Assembly (NCBI GenBank): GCA_030062745.1
Contig: CP099845.1
Span: 20,544,556 to 20,608,555 of the forward strand
Reading direction: 5' to 3'
DNA length: 64,000 nucleotides
DNA from: Capitulum mitella
Lineage: Eukaryota > Arthropoda > Thecostraca > Pollicipedomorpha > Pollicipedidae
The notes beneath the pieces were generated by a model. That model was not told the origin of the DNA and ran no database searches. It was given only the letters and a program-made list of their open reading frames with translations. Shown here one piece after another: positions 36,301 through 46,916 of this stretch (the stretch's first letter is position 1; each line of letters starts with the position of its first letter). The position numbers and the translations under genes are program-made.

Positions 36301-39300
36301 GGCAATATCGAAAACACTATATCCTTATGACACCATTTTAGCAGGGCGTCTTCACCAACCCTTTTCAACACGTGCATAGTTATGGACTGAGAGATGCTGA
36401 AAATTTGACGGCGCTGCACAGTTTCTTTACGGAGATATACGGAGATATATGTCTGTTCTCCTTCCCCTGCAAGTTATGGCCTTTTCCTGGCATGCTGGCT
36501 GGATAAACACAGTGACCAAACCGCTCATGTCGCCGCATCCTACGCAATGCATTACTTCTGCCTCAGGTGCTGTTCGTTACAGCGCTGATAAGGCAAGCGT
36601 TGGCCATCAACTCACACAAATATAATCACTGTGGCTTCCTGGCCAAAATACTCCTCTAAAAAGGTAAATATTACGGACGGCGAGCTTACCAAAGACGCGG
36701 CCTGGCGTCCCCGACACGACGTGCTGGCCGTAGTCGAGCTTTCGTATGTCCTCGCCCAGACTGGTGCCGCCGATGCAGGAGTGGCACTGCACGTTCATGT
36801 AGTCGCCCAGAGCCAGGATCACCTGCCGCATGGATGTCCGGCACGTGAAGACGCCGTGCACGCTGATCCCCGAGATCAATGGAAGGAAGGGATCGAAACG
36901 TAACAAAAAAAAAAAAAAACGCCACCCTTAATTGTTAGATAATGTGGCAAATGCAGTTAAATGACAAATGGGTCGCATAACAACGCAGATTTATGCTTCA
37001 TAAAACCGACAAGTATGGCTGGTACCACATGGGAGGGCACGGACTCAACAACAGAAACATGAGAAAAAACATGCAGCCCAGTGAGCCGGTGGACGACAGC
37101 CCATGAGCCAGGCTTACAGCCACACCCCTCAGCACCCGCGCAACACCCACACCCCGCCGGGCGGATCGGCGGCCGGACGGGGCTCACCTTCTGTATCTGG
37201 ACGGCCAGCTCCCGGGTGGGCGACAGGATGAGCGCCTGGGTCTCGCGCAGCGACGTGTCCAGGCTCTGCAGCACCGAGATGGAGAACGTGGCCGTCTTGC
37301 CGGTGCCGGACTGCGCCTGCGCGATCACGTCGCGCCCCTTCTGGATGGGCCGGATGGCGCGCTGCTGGATCGCCGACGGACGCTCGAAACCTGCGGACGC
37401 GCGCCGTTTCATTCCGATCCTCCGGGTTCGATTGCGGCCTTGCGTAATCGTCCCTTGGAATAACTGTCACGAGGGACTTTTCTTACTGCCAATACAGCAG
37501 CTAGCTGTATTTGCACAAAAAGGAGCAGTTGTCTGGGAATCACTGTGATTTGTTATGGGACCTATAATAATTAACAAAACTTCCTTGCCCCTGTAAACAA
37601 TGATGCTCTTACAATGGTGATACCATGAATAATAACCATATGCAATAAGCTCCCATATGTTGCATGGGAAGAATTATACCATATGTGTCACCCTTCTGAA
37701 TGACATGAATGATTATCAAATGAAACTGAGGATACAAAAGTTACACAGAATGACTGATGAAATTATGGAAACTTTCAACCAATGAAAAATAACTATGCAA
37801 AACCTGTGCATGTGCAAGGAACTGTAGATGCCTCAGTGTGCACTTATACTGTAGAGTTGTAATTTCTTTACAATCTCTTGCTGGGTTCCTCCAAAAATTC
37901 TAAGTTCTGGAATAAGTCATGATAACATTTTGTTCAAGATATGGTAGCAATGTTTCATGTGGAATTGTAGGTAGGGCTCACTAGGTCGGGTTTACCGCAG
38001 TATTTGTGCAAATCTGTGTGTAACTGCTTGCCACACTTCTGAGCATTAACAGGGGCATTGACACTGCTTGCTTTCCATCTTAAGTATGCAATGTTCACTG
38101 TGTCAGTGACAAAGGTCACTGCACAAGAAAACTTCAGAAGCACAAAAAAACATGTCAACTATGATCCCTTAGATCATAAAATTTCACAAAAGCATGGTCT
38201 CCACTGCATTCTTTTTCCTTATATTTTTAAGGACCCAAGAAATAAAGAATACCTAAGCTTTTGGAATGATCAAAAGGAAAATCAGTGAGCTTTGACCAAA
38301 ATCCAATGAGCAGAAGAATTGGTTAATTTCATATGCTATAAATCACATTACTAGCTATTCACAGACTATTTCTGCTGCATTCCCACTATCACTTCCAAAG
38401 AAAATCAGGTTATGCTGCACTGTAAAAACATCTGACAAAAATTTGGATGCCATGTTTCTTATGATAAGTCTCATCCAAAGGCAATTTGATGCACTGTAAC
38501 AATCAATATGCCCTTGGACTGATCAAACCTAACATGATGGTAAGGTAAGGTTAGGCAAGGTTACTCATAACACAGAACATCTGACATAAGAGAAGAAATC
38601 CCTCAACCTTGGAAATGCTTTTGATAAATTAGTTACATGGGAGTCCAAATAGAAGGCAAAGACCAGAGATACAGCAATCAGTGGTGCAACAGACTGCAAC
38701 AGACTGTGGCAGCTTTTGACAAGATCTCATCAGTGTGTGCCAGACAGTTTGAGCCAGCTCAGCCATGCACTTCTTTATTCCCAAACATGTTCTAGGTAAT
38801 TTTTGCATCCAATCAGATGTCCATGTGAGAACAGCATGTGCTGTTGCTAATAAATTGTTTCAGAAAAATAAAGGTAAATTCACTGAAGGGGAAAAAACAA
38901 TACACAGTTCCAAACAAACTGCAAGGAAAAGCGATGAGTACCCGAATTGTCATATTCAGTAGTTTCCGAGTTACAGCGGTGTATCCAGCAGCTCTTTTTG
39001 GGGGAGGGGGGGGGCAAACCAAGGTGTCCTGGTTATGGATGGTAGGCCAGCAGTCACTGACAGGGGGGAGGGGGTGGCAGAAGACATTGGCCATGAGTTC
39101 AGTGTGTACTTCAGTGGTTGGATATAGATGGCGCATCATCAACCATGGGGAGGGGGTGGATGATGCCCACCATAGGTTGGATCCAGCATTCCTGCAATTC
39201 TAAACTCTGGTTGAGTAGATTGACTAGAAGTGCCCATTGCAACTGGGGGCCCATGGCCATCTGGATGGCCCATAGCCCCCTGGATCCACCAGTGCTGAGT

Positions 39301-40196
39301 TATCACCAAACTGAAATGTTTTTTGCAGAAAACTATGCTGACTTATGATCTACTGATACTGATGTTAATTAAGTAGTTTTAGGATATCTTTTGGCACAAA
39401 AATGAACTCTTGACCTTACAATTTTTCCCTGTGGTAGATTCTAATATTTAAATATGTTGAGCACATTACAAGACTGTTTTGGAAGCAAGTTACAAAATGA
39501 TGGCAAGTTGCTGGAAATGGCATGCATATGTACCTAGTCTCAGGAGTTCACTAGTTTCTATCAGCACAGTTAAAAAGACCTTTGTTGCCACTAAAATGGA
39601 GCCTAAGAAGCAAAGTGGCAATAAATGGGGATGTACGAGAATGACTAAACTGACCTGACCAAATTTCCCTGGGCAAGCAATGCTCTAATTCCATGTGCAC
39701 CCAGCATGCAATTAACTGGTCCAGGGGTGTACCAGGCCTGTATTATCAGTAATTATGGTGCATCTTGGACATACACATGCCATGCTTTATTCTGCGTGGT
39801 TTATTTTGTAACTTTATTCTGAGAGCTTTAGTCTGAGTGGTTGATGGAATGGCAGTATTATTCAGCAATTTTTCACCTTCTACATGTTGGAATGGCATTG
39901 TGCACAAATTAAACATAATTTCTGCTTGCACACTTTTTTTACAATCCTACCACTTGTTGCCAGAGAATAAGTCCTAGGTAGAACTGTCATGCATGACCCC
40001 AAACTTTCAGCACATGACATCCATCACATCATCACACAAACAACTTACCATATGCATATATTCCCCTCAGGAGATCCTCTCGTAGATTCATATTATCAAA
40101 TGTCGGGACAACCTCGACATCTTCGCTGGTTTCGAATTCTACATTCGAAAGGTCTTCCAGTTGCTGATGTTTTCTCCCAATCCTAGTCGCATCCAT
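33400..40196 (-). CDS. EIF4A3: Eukaryotic initiation factor 4A-III (eIF4A3), exon-junction-complex DEAD-box helicase
   Basis: Exons in transcript order are 40196-40049, 37390-37188, 36822-36690, 35441-35308, 34948-34721, 34490-34382, 33961-33719 and 33416-33400. They total 1215 nt, or 404 residues (human 411, fly 399). eIF4A3 is the RNA-clamping ATPase of the exon junction complex. Motifs are Q motif near [10 protein letters not shown] (50-59), Walker A AQSGTGKT (75-82), Ia PTRELA (107-112), Ib TPGR (156-159), II DESD (180-183), III SAT (211-213), ARGID (331-335) and HRIGRSGR (356-363). [20 protein letters not shown] in exon 1 marks it as the III paralogue rather than eIF4A1/2. The last coding exon is 17 nt, encoding VADLI and TGA across the joint. 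Motif II has Ser in place of the Ala of animal eIF4A3 proteins I know. Confidence 0.97.
33970..34090 (+). repeat. Short AGGTC-type tandem repeats in an eIF4A3 intron
   Basis: CAGGTCAGGTCAGGTCAGG at about 33973-33996 and looser CAGATCAGGTCAGATCAG near 34056 recur with the surrounding words GTGATGAGCACCCGACTGTGGCCT-like. The exon 7 splice-acceptor neighbourhood thus appears duplicated in part: three similar blocks lie at about 33937, 34024 and 34101. Confidence 0.55.
37560..40040. other. CpG-poor domain in intron 1 of eIF4A3
   Basis: By eye only about 8-10 CG dinucleotides occur in 2.5 kb, part of them in the inserted miniature element at 38984-39297. Exon 1 (40049-40196) has at least seven in 148 bases, and exon 2 onward is CpG-dense. 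The domain sits in the same place relative to the gene start as the one in eIF3f. Confidence 0.8.
38984..39297 (+). mobile_element. hAT-like miniature element (family 2), copy 2
   Basis: The left end CAGCGGTGTATCCAG and the right end, whose complement reads CAGCACTGGTGGATCCAG, are imperfect inverted repeats. The flanks GAGTTACA and GAGTTATC share 6 of 8 bases. The internal order of G-run, GGCCA, TCACTGACAGGGGG, GTGTACTTCAG, ATAGATGGCGCATCATCAAC and CTCTGGTTGAGTAG is shared with the copy at 27705. It lies in intron 1 of eIF4A3. Confidence 0.55.
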
Positions 40197-41953
40197 GTTG
40201 ACGTCTTACGATGTCTGTAGCAGACAGAGGTGATATCGTAGCTCATACACAGGCACCACAGCCGTCAACTCCAGAACAAACCCAGCCAAAAATTCTGTGA
40301 CGCAAAGGAGCGTCAATCCCGCGCTCCCACAGTATGGTGGGCTTTCCGAAAAGGACGCTCATTCACGTATCGCCCGCATTGCCCGTCCCTCGCTCTGTTC
40401 TGAATGCCGCATGCGATCTTCTTTCGTCTACGACTAAGGTTGATTGCTATCGACGGAACTATCGATTCATGGCACACTATATGCAGTTGTCTGTTAAATG
40501 AATATAAACTAAATACAAAATGTTGAATTTCAGTCGTGTCACGCTGATGTACACCTTAATGTATTTTGGAAGTAAAATGATCAGTTGAGCTTTCTGCAAA
40601 AGGCTGATGGATTTTAGTTTTCTGTAAAATGTAAGTTTTTTGGTTCAGATAAATTAAACTTTTTATATTTATTGCTAATATAAAAATGAAAAATCTTCGT
40701 CTCTCTCTAAGACAATGTCGCTTTGTAAAATATATTAATTTTCGATGACATTTTGCAAACATTACTAAGACCGATAGTTTCGATATTTTGTTTACGTGGT
40801 TCACCCGCGGCAATCGCCCGGTAAGCGTTGCCGAGGGAAAGGTGGCGTGGGATCGCATTTGTCATTAGTGCAGTGGATAGTTTAAGTTGCATCAGTGAAT
40901 AGAGATTATAAATCGCAAGGTCTTGTGTTCGAATTCCGACGCCGCTGGGCTTCGGCTGGAGACACGCTTGCTGTTGATTGGGCACTGGACGCCCGAGCCG
41001 AAGTTGCCGAGCGCCGTAGCCCCGTTGAACTTACCCTGGGGAAATATAATCACATTGCCATCGTGCTCTGCTCGTTTGGGCTTCAAAATGTTGTGTGCGA
41101 ATGCAGTATAGTCAGATTGCAGCAAGCATTGGGTTCAGTAAAGTGTGCTGCGTGCTGCTGGCTGACAGGTGTGACAGCTGACAAGGTATGTTATCTTCAA
41201 ACAGGTTTCATGCCACATAGATGATGGTGATGTCTGTTGTCACATGACCTGTGGTGTAAAGACTGGCAGATCGTAATGCGATTCTGCCTGTTTACATGAG
41301 TTTTCAAATGCATATTTTGCAGCATCTGGTGCAGAAACTGGTCTCCCGTCCATTTCGCACTGGCTGCATGAAGATTACGATATTGAGGAAAAACTATACT
41401 TACAACGCAGAATATGTAGTCTTGTTACGTGAAAAAGTCATTCCCGACATGTAAAGATTGTAATTTCCATGGAAACAGCATTTCAATAATGCACCGCTAA
41501 CTCCTTCCTGCCGTCTGAGACGCCATTTATGTTGTTGTCCCATCAAAAGTAGAGATGGGTTGTAATGCTCAGTCCTGTTCACTGGGTGGTATCGATATAT
41601 AAGACCATTAACTTACATGTTTCCTAATGAAACTGAATAGATAATTAACAAGATAGGGGAACAGAATGCAATAGATACATTATGTTAGTGGGAATTTAAT
41701 AAAGGAAAAGGCTGAAATGGCAATCCAATGTAGCAGTGAAATGATCCAAAAGTATAGATATAGAATGAACCGGAAATATAAGTAAAATATTAAGACATGC
41801 AATTTTATTAAAAAATGATATGGAAAAGTGGAAAGATGTTTAATTAATAAAAATGAAAAATAAAAACATGCTTAATTACTAAACAGAAAAGGAAATAAAA
41901 AATATCTCAAAGATATAAAATACAGGAAGCTATATTTTCCCGCACTCTACCAC
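40197..41953. other. eIF4A3 5' flank; no recognised gene
   Basis: This is promoter-side DNA of eIF4A3 followed by AT-rich sequence. Apart from a possible tRNA-like SINE head near 40861-40940 nothing was recognised. CpG content is normal near the gene start and lower beyond 41600, where A/T is high. Confidence 0.45.
40861..40945 (+). repeat. Possible tRNA-derived SINE head
   Basis: TAGTGCAGTGGATAG (A-box-like) lies about 55 bases before GTGTTCGAATTCCG (B-box-like, consensus GGTTCGANTCC). This spacing fits a tRNA-derived polymerase III promoter. The arms do not fold into a sound tRNA, so a functional tRNA is unlikely. No second copy was found in the window, so the call is weak. Confidence 0.3.
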
Positions 41954-42220
41954 AACCTAAGCTCACTTAACCTAACCTAACCTTACAGACCTAACCTAAC
42001 TTAACCTAACCTAACCTAACCTAACCTAACCTAACCTAACCTAACCTACCCTATCCTAACCTAACCTAACCTAACCTAACCTAACCTAACCTAACCTTAC
42101 CAAACTAACCTAACAAAACCCAGCCTAACCTAACCTAACCTAACCTTACCAACCTAAACTAACCTAACCTAACCTAACCTAACCTAACCTAACCTAACCT
42201 TACCAACCTAACCTAATCTA
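41954..42220 (-). repeat. Interstitial (TTAGG)n array
   Basis: On the + strand CCTAA units follow each other for about 265 bases, most exact and some with single changes or short CCTTACCAA breaks. The complement TTAGG is the ancestral arthropod telomere repeat. The array is internal, with ordinary DNA on both sides. The block right after it (GTTGGAAAGAGCCAAGACC..) also follows the degenerate CCTAA tracts at 28900 and 29400, so the array may belong to a dispersed repeat unit rather than mark an old chromosome end. Confidence 0.9.
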
Positions 42221-42279
42221 CCTTAAGTGTTGGAAAGAGCCAAGACCAATCGCACCCTTCATCGGCCTGTGGCCTCTAG

Positions 42280-42314
42280 TATCTTATACCGCGCTTCGGC
42301 CGCGGTATAAGATA
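42280..42314. other. Perfect hairpin, 14-bp arms
   Basis: TATCTTATACCGCG (42280-42293) and CGCGGTATAAGATA (42301-42314) are exact inverted repeats around the 7-base loop CTTCGGC, which contains a UUCG-type tetraloop. It lies just after the TTAGG array and its shared flank. Its function is unknown. Confidence 0.7.
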
Positions 42315-42430
42315 GCCTTACGCCCCATAAACAGTGTTAATCCCAGTTAATGGAAGGTGGCGGAATATCCTAGTTCACCCATCCCGCTGGTTTAATGTGG
42401 AAAACCAGTCTACAATTCCTATAGTTTTAC

Positions 42431-43095
42431 GGCCACCGCCAGGCCACCGATAGCACCGGTAGCAATTACCGGCCCGGTATAGAAAAGCCCCCTGAAGCTT
42501 CCTGTTCCGATGTAGAAAATAAGCCCCACCCAAACCCCCCCGTTCCCAGAGTTTATCTCCTGTTGTGCATACCATTATCGCAGAATACTGCATTCACATA
42601 TAGCATGGCCGCCGCCCGGCCACCGATAACATCGGTAGTAATCACCGGTCCGGAAAAGCTCCTGTTCCGATATAGAAAATTAACCCCACCCAAATCCCCT
42701 GTTCCCAGCGTTTATCCCGTATTGGACATACCAATATCGCCGACCACAGCATTCACATATTGCACGGCCACCGCCCGGCTACTGATAACACCGGTACCAA
42801 TCGCCGGTCCGGAAAAGCCCCTGTCCCAATATACAAAATTAACCCCACCCAAACCCCCCCCCCGTTCCCAGCGTTTATCCCGTATTGGACATACCAATAT
42901 CGTCGAACACAACATTCACACATAGCACGGCCACCGCCTAGCCACCGATAACACCGTTAGCAGTCACCGGTCGGGTACGAAAAAACTCCCTAAAGCCCCC
43001 TGTTGCGATATAGAAAATTAACCCCACCCAAAACCCCCTGTTTTCAACGTTTGTCCCGTATTGGACATACCATTATCGCGGAAAACAGTATTTTC
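42431..43095. repeat. Tandem satellite, about 165-bp unit, four copies
   Basis: Unit starts (GGCCACCGCC-type) are at 42431, 42607, 42766 and 42929, with lengths of about 159-176. Each unit contains CACCGGT, AAAAGC.CC, CGATATAGAAAATTAACC, CCCACCCAAA, CGTTTATCCCGTATTGGACA, TACCAATATCGC and CATTCACATATAGCACGG. The first and last copies are the most diverged. It directly follows the TTAGG array and hairpin. Confidence 0.85.
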
Positions 43096-43320
43096 ATAAC
43101 AAACAACATTCACTTTCCATCTGTAATACACCACCTCTATATCTAGTTACCGACAATGACACAACAGATCAGCTGATGAATGCCTGCTGACGTCACAGTC
43201 AATCGTCCAATAACAACCGGCGGTACGCGGAGTCTTCGTCTTATATGAGCAACATTTGTCGCGAAAGCGGTGCTGATATGTAATATAACCCAGAAACTGA
43301 ATCTAGGCACAGGCATTCAG

Positions 43321-44520
43321 GATTACAGGTGCATTTGATACAGGGCATATAATACAGAGTCATGCAGTGAAAAATAAAAATGAAAATGGGTCAGAACTGT
43401 ATTTGAGAAGTTTAAGATGCCCAATTTATGATATGTGCATTGATTTTGTGCTCTGTGAGTCCATCTTTGCCTACATGGCCACTGCATCAGTTGCACTTGT
43501 CAACTATAGTGCATGAATTGTTCTTCACTGATGTGGTGAGTATTCAGTGCGCCAAGAGAGATGTGGCAGAAATGAGTACTGTCCAGGAGCTTGTCACCCA
43601 TCACAACCTGTCTGTGGAATATTTGCTGCTAAGTATATCTACTGTAGAAAGCAGTTATTCATTGCCTTTCCTCCCTCATGTGCTAAGGGTTATGATACAT
43701 TTATGTAGTGGTGCAGGGACTGGTGATGGCTCAAAAGTCCTCAAGATCAGGCATGTGCCTGTATGTTGATTTAATGCAGATTATTCTTTTTTATCTGTGT
43801 TGTTGCTTGAGCAGTGGTAGGTATTAGGGCCTTTAGCAATCATAGCCTGATTGCTCAGTTCTGGGTAGTGGCTATGTGGCTGCCAAAATTTGTCTGCCAT
43901 GAAGGGTGTGACACAGTTACATGGCCCTATATTGGCCACTTGCTAGCACACTGATGAGACCAGGCACTAAGATGGTATGAACCCATTTTACAAGAATGGT
44001 TGTAATAACAATATGACATTGCATTCAGCTTTACTGAGATTGACTTTGTTTTAGCTTTCTTCCACTTCATCTTTGTCCAGCTTGGTCTTTGTGCTGTCAA
44101 GCACAGTTTCTTGAAGCCTCTCAACTCAGTTATCACTGTTATGCCATGTGCCAACAGAACAGTGCACATGACATCCAAAGCATTGCATGTGATGCCTACC
44201 TCTATTGCAGTCCTTATGCAGAGTTGTCAGTAATGTACCACTTTTTAGCTCATCTGCTAGTCATGTCCACTGATTGGACCATAAAGGTTATGCAGCAAAC
44301 ATTTCCTGAGCATTCAGCTTTTATGGCCAGGTATGCAGTGTCTTGATATGGTTAATCTGCTTCCTTTATGTGTTGTGGGTTGTAGGATATTGCATAGAGC
44401 ATATAATTTGGGATCATACAGGTTTTTTGTTGGAAAATAGAGAGGTAAGGCTAGCCACCCTTTTCCCACAAGTGCTGTATCACACTGACTGTATCTTCAC
44501 ATTGCTGCAATAATAGATCC
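43321..44520. other. Extreme CpG desert without a recognised gene
   Basis: Reading line by line I find a single CG (43550-43551) in 1200 bases, while TG and CA are abundant. The flanks (satellite at 43095, GC-rich DNA from about 44620) have normal CpG. The two other deserts in the window lie in housekeeping gene bodies. Short open frames here (for example 43428-43769 and 44089-44346, + strand) resemble no family I know. Confidence 0.8.
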
Positions 44521-46916
44521 ATCACCGGCAGTGTTTACTTCTAGCACTAGCACTAGCCCATGGCAGAGACTGGTATGCATGTTTGGTGAACAAATTCTTC
44601 ATAATGGTGGCGTGAATGGCTCATTTCCTTCTGGTCATTGGGTCGCTGTTTGCGGTGCGCGTGCGGTTGGCAATGAACCTCGCCATTTTACCACTTTCGA
44701 AATGATAAGAAAAGCCACGCAGAGTGACCCAGCCCAGCTCTAACATGGATTGTGGACTACAGTGTTTGGGGCTCCCTGAATTCATTTGATGCATAACAAA
44801 CTATGGACTTTAGACCATTACCATTCGCTGAAGTCCTTTCGCGACGCCAGTACGTACTAGGTCATCATTGACGAAGTATGGAAATCAAGCGCCTGTAGGT
44901 TTCCGCATCGCCATCGTCATGTCCGGCGTTGATACGGAAAGCGGGCGGCATCGTGCTGAGTGCCAGAATGCACCTCGCGGGATTGCATGCTGACTTCAGA
45001 TCTGCGAGCCAGCCGTCTGCACGGCGCGGCCGTTTTCCGCTTTGTTCACCGCTGCGGTTCGCCCGGGCACCCAGTTGCGACAGCCGGTGTGACGGGGGCC
45101 TTGATCCCATTCTGTAAACGGTGACTTGTCTCCTCCACTGACTTGCCGGCTGGCTGCAGCGCCAACGACCCCCCCCCCCCTCTCACCTCCCCACCCCCTG
45201 CCAGCAGCCGGCGCCGTCGAACTGTGCACCGCCTGCACGTCTGTATCAACGTCACGGCTTCCTTTGTTATCGCTGGGCTGCAGTTGAGTCGCACAGTGGC
45301 GCGCCTCGCCTGTCTGGGAAAAACGCCTGTCGTGGAAGCTCCCGCTTTTCTCAGGCCTCATGTTGTTATCAGGGAAATTTATATCACTGTGCCGTCATTT
45401 ACATGTGGACGTCGTGAATAATGTATTGATCTGCAGTCGTAAACGCTAGCTTCGAGACTGACCAGATGTATGGTGACCACTGAACCCGGAAGCCGTGTCG
45501 TTGGCCTTTTGGCAGGATTGACCGAAAACCCATGCTGATTTATTCGCTGGGAATTGGTGCGTACAACGTCTTGAAGATTTGAATTTTGAGTGCTTTTCAA
45601 AGTTTTCTTACATTAAGACGGTATTAAGTATATATATATATAATCATTGAGTTCAGAAATAAAAGAAAAGGCCACTCCTCTATATTCATTCAGCAACTCC
45701 ATTATAAGAAGGCTTATAAACGGTTTTCATGCTTTATTAATGTAGTTTATTGATATCAGGATTATCATTCAGCTGCCCATTCTGGAGTAGCCATGCATTG
45801 TCTCCTTCAGTTCAGGTTTTAACTGTAGACATACATCTGAATATGCAACCTGTATGCATTGTTCTTACACTGGCCGATTTAGTTATCATCAACCTCAGAT
45901 CGCGAAAGTAAAATTATAACCTTTGTTCTTGTGTTGATACGTTCAGTCTTGCTTCGGCTTAGTTCATTTATCGACCTGCCTTTCATTCTGGTATTAGGAT
46001 ATTGCTTCAAGGTCGGACTTACAGCTTCCAAAAAGTTGTGTTCTTCGGCAAATTGCATGGCCGTATACTTTCATACTTGAGTGCAGTTTGTACTCGCATA
46101 TTTCCAATGATGCCAGTTTCAAGTGGTCTTTGGTAGAATCGATTGTGTGCCCTTTCGACTTACTTTTGATAATTTTTACCGAAATATTTTGCTAGTGTGA
46201 TGCAGACATCAAAGCCGGCACTGAGTGGAGCGTATTGCACCACGGCCAGTCGTTCATTTCTAGGAAGTGGCGGATTTTGCGGCGAAAATTTAACCTGCCT
46301 TCAAAGATACCACACGGTTATGTGTGGGCATGATCCATTGGCCAGTTGCGAACAGACCTCCGGCTCGAATATGGATCGCCCATTTGACTCGAACCCGTGT
46401 TGCTAAGACGGAAAACTCTGTTGCTATCCCGGTTTAGCTGTAGATCACGGCGTGCTTGACAAATATGTTCCACCTTAGTCGACTTTTCAGAAACAGCTTT
46501 AGTGGTCCGAAATATCTTTTATCGCGTTTTGAACACTTCAGTGCAACTACATGAAACCATTAAAAATATAATTTATCACAACTTATACGCTGTCGTCGCC
46601 CATTGTGGACGATTCAGTACAGCTCTTCTGGTAATGTTCACTGGCCTGCGCCCACGTTTGTGGCCACGCAACGGATGACGTTAGTTCTCGTATGAATGGA
46701 ACACGGGAATTTGTGCCAAACTCAGCTACCTCAGTTTGAAACTGGTGGCAAAGGTGGCGCGTTCCCTTTAATCCATATATAGTTTAAAGAAGCGTGTAGA
46801 AAGGCGACGACCAGCTCAGACGCATCTGGGCGTTGAACAGAGAGTCAAACGTGACCGGAAACTCCTCTGGTCTTACGTGACCGCTGCCTGTCCAGGTCAC
46901 CGCCTGAGGCTGCACC
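44521..46916. other. Upstream flank of SLC35B2; no recognised gene
   Basis: CpG-normal DNA with a GC-rich block at 44880-45310 and poly-C at about 45171. ATATATAG at 46777 lies 140 bases before the SLC35B2 start codon and could be a TATA-like element, but nothing else supports it. No coding exon was recognised. Confidence 0.45.

Noticed and set aside
46770-46790. TATA box for SLC35B2 (ATATATAG)
   Set aside because: AT-rich octamers are common, and no initiator or transcript evidence supports it. It is mentioned only as a possibility.
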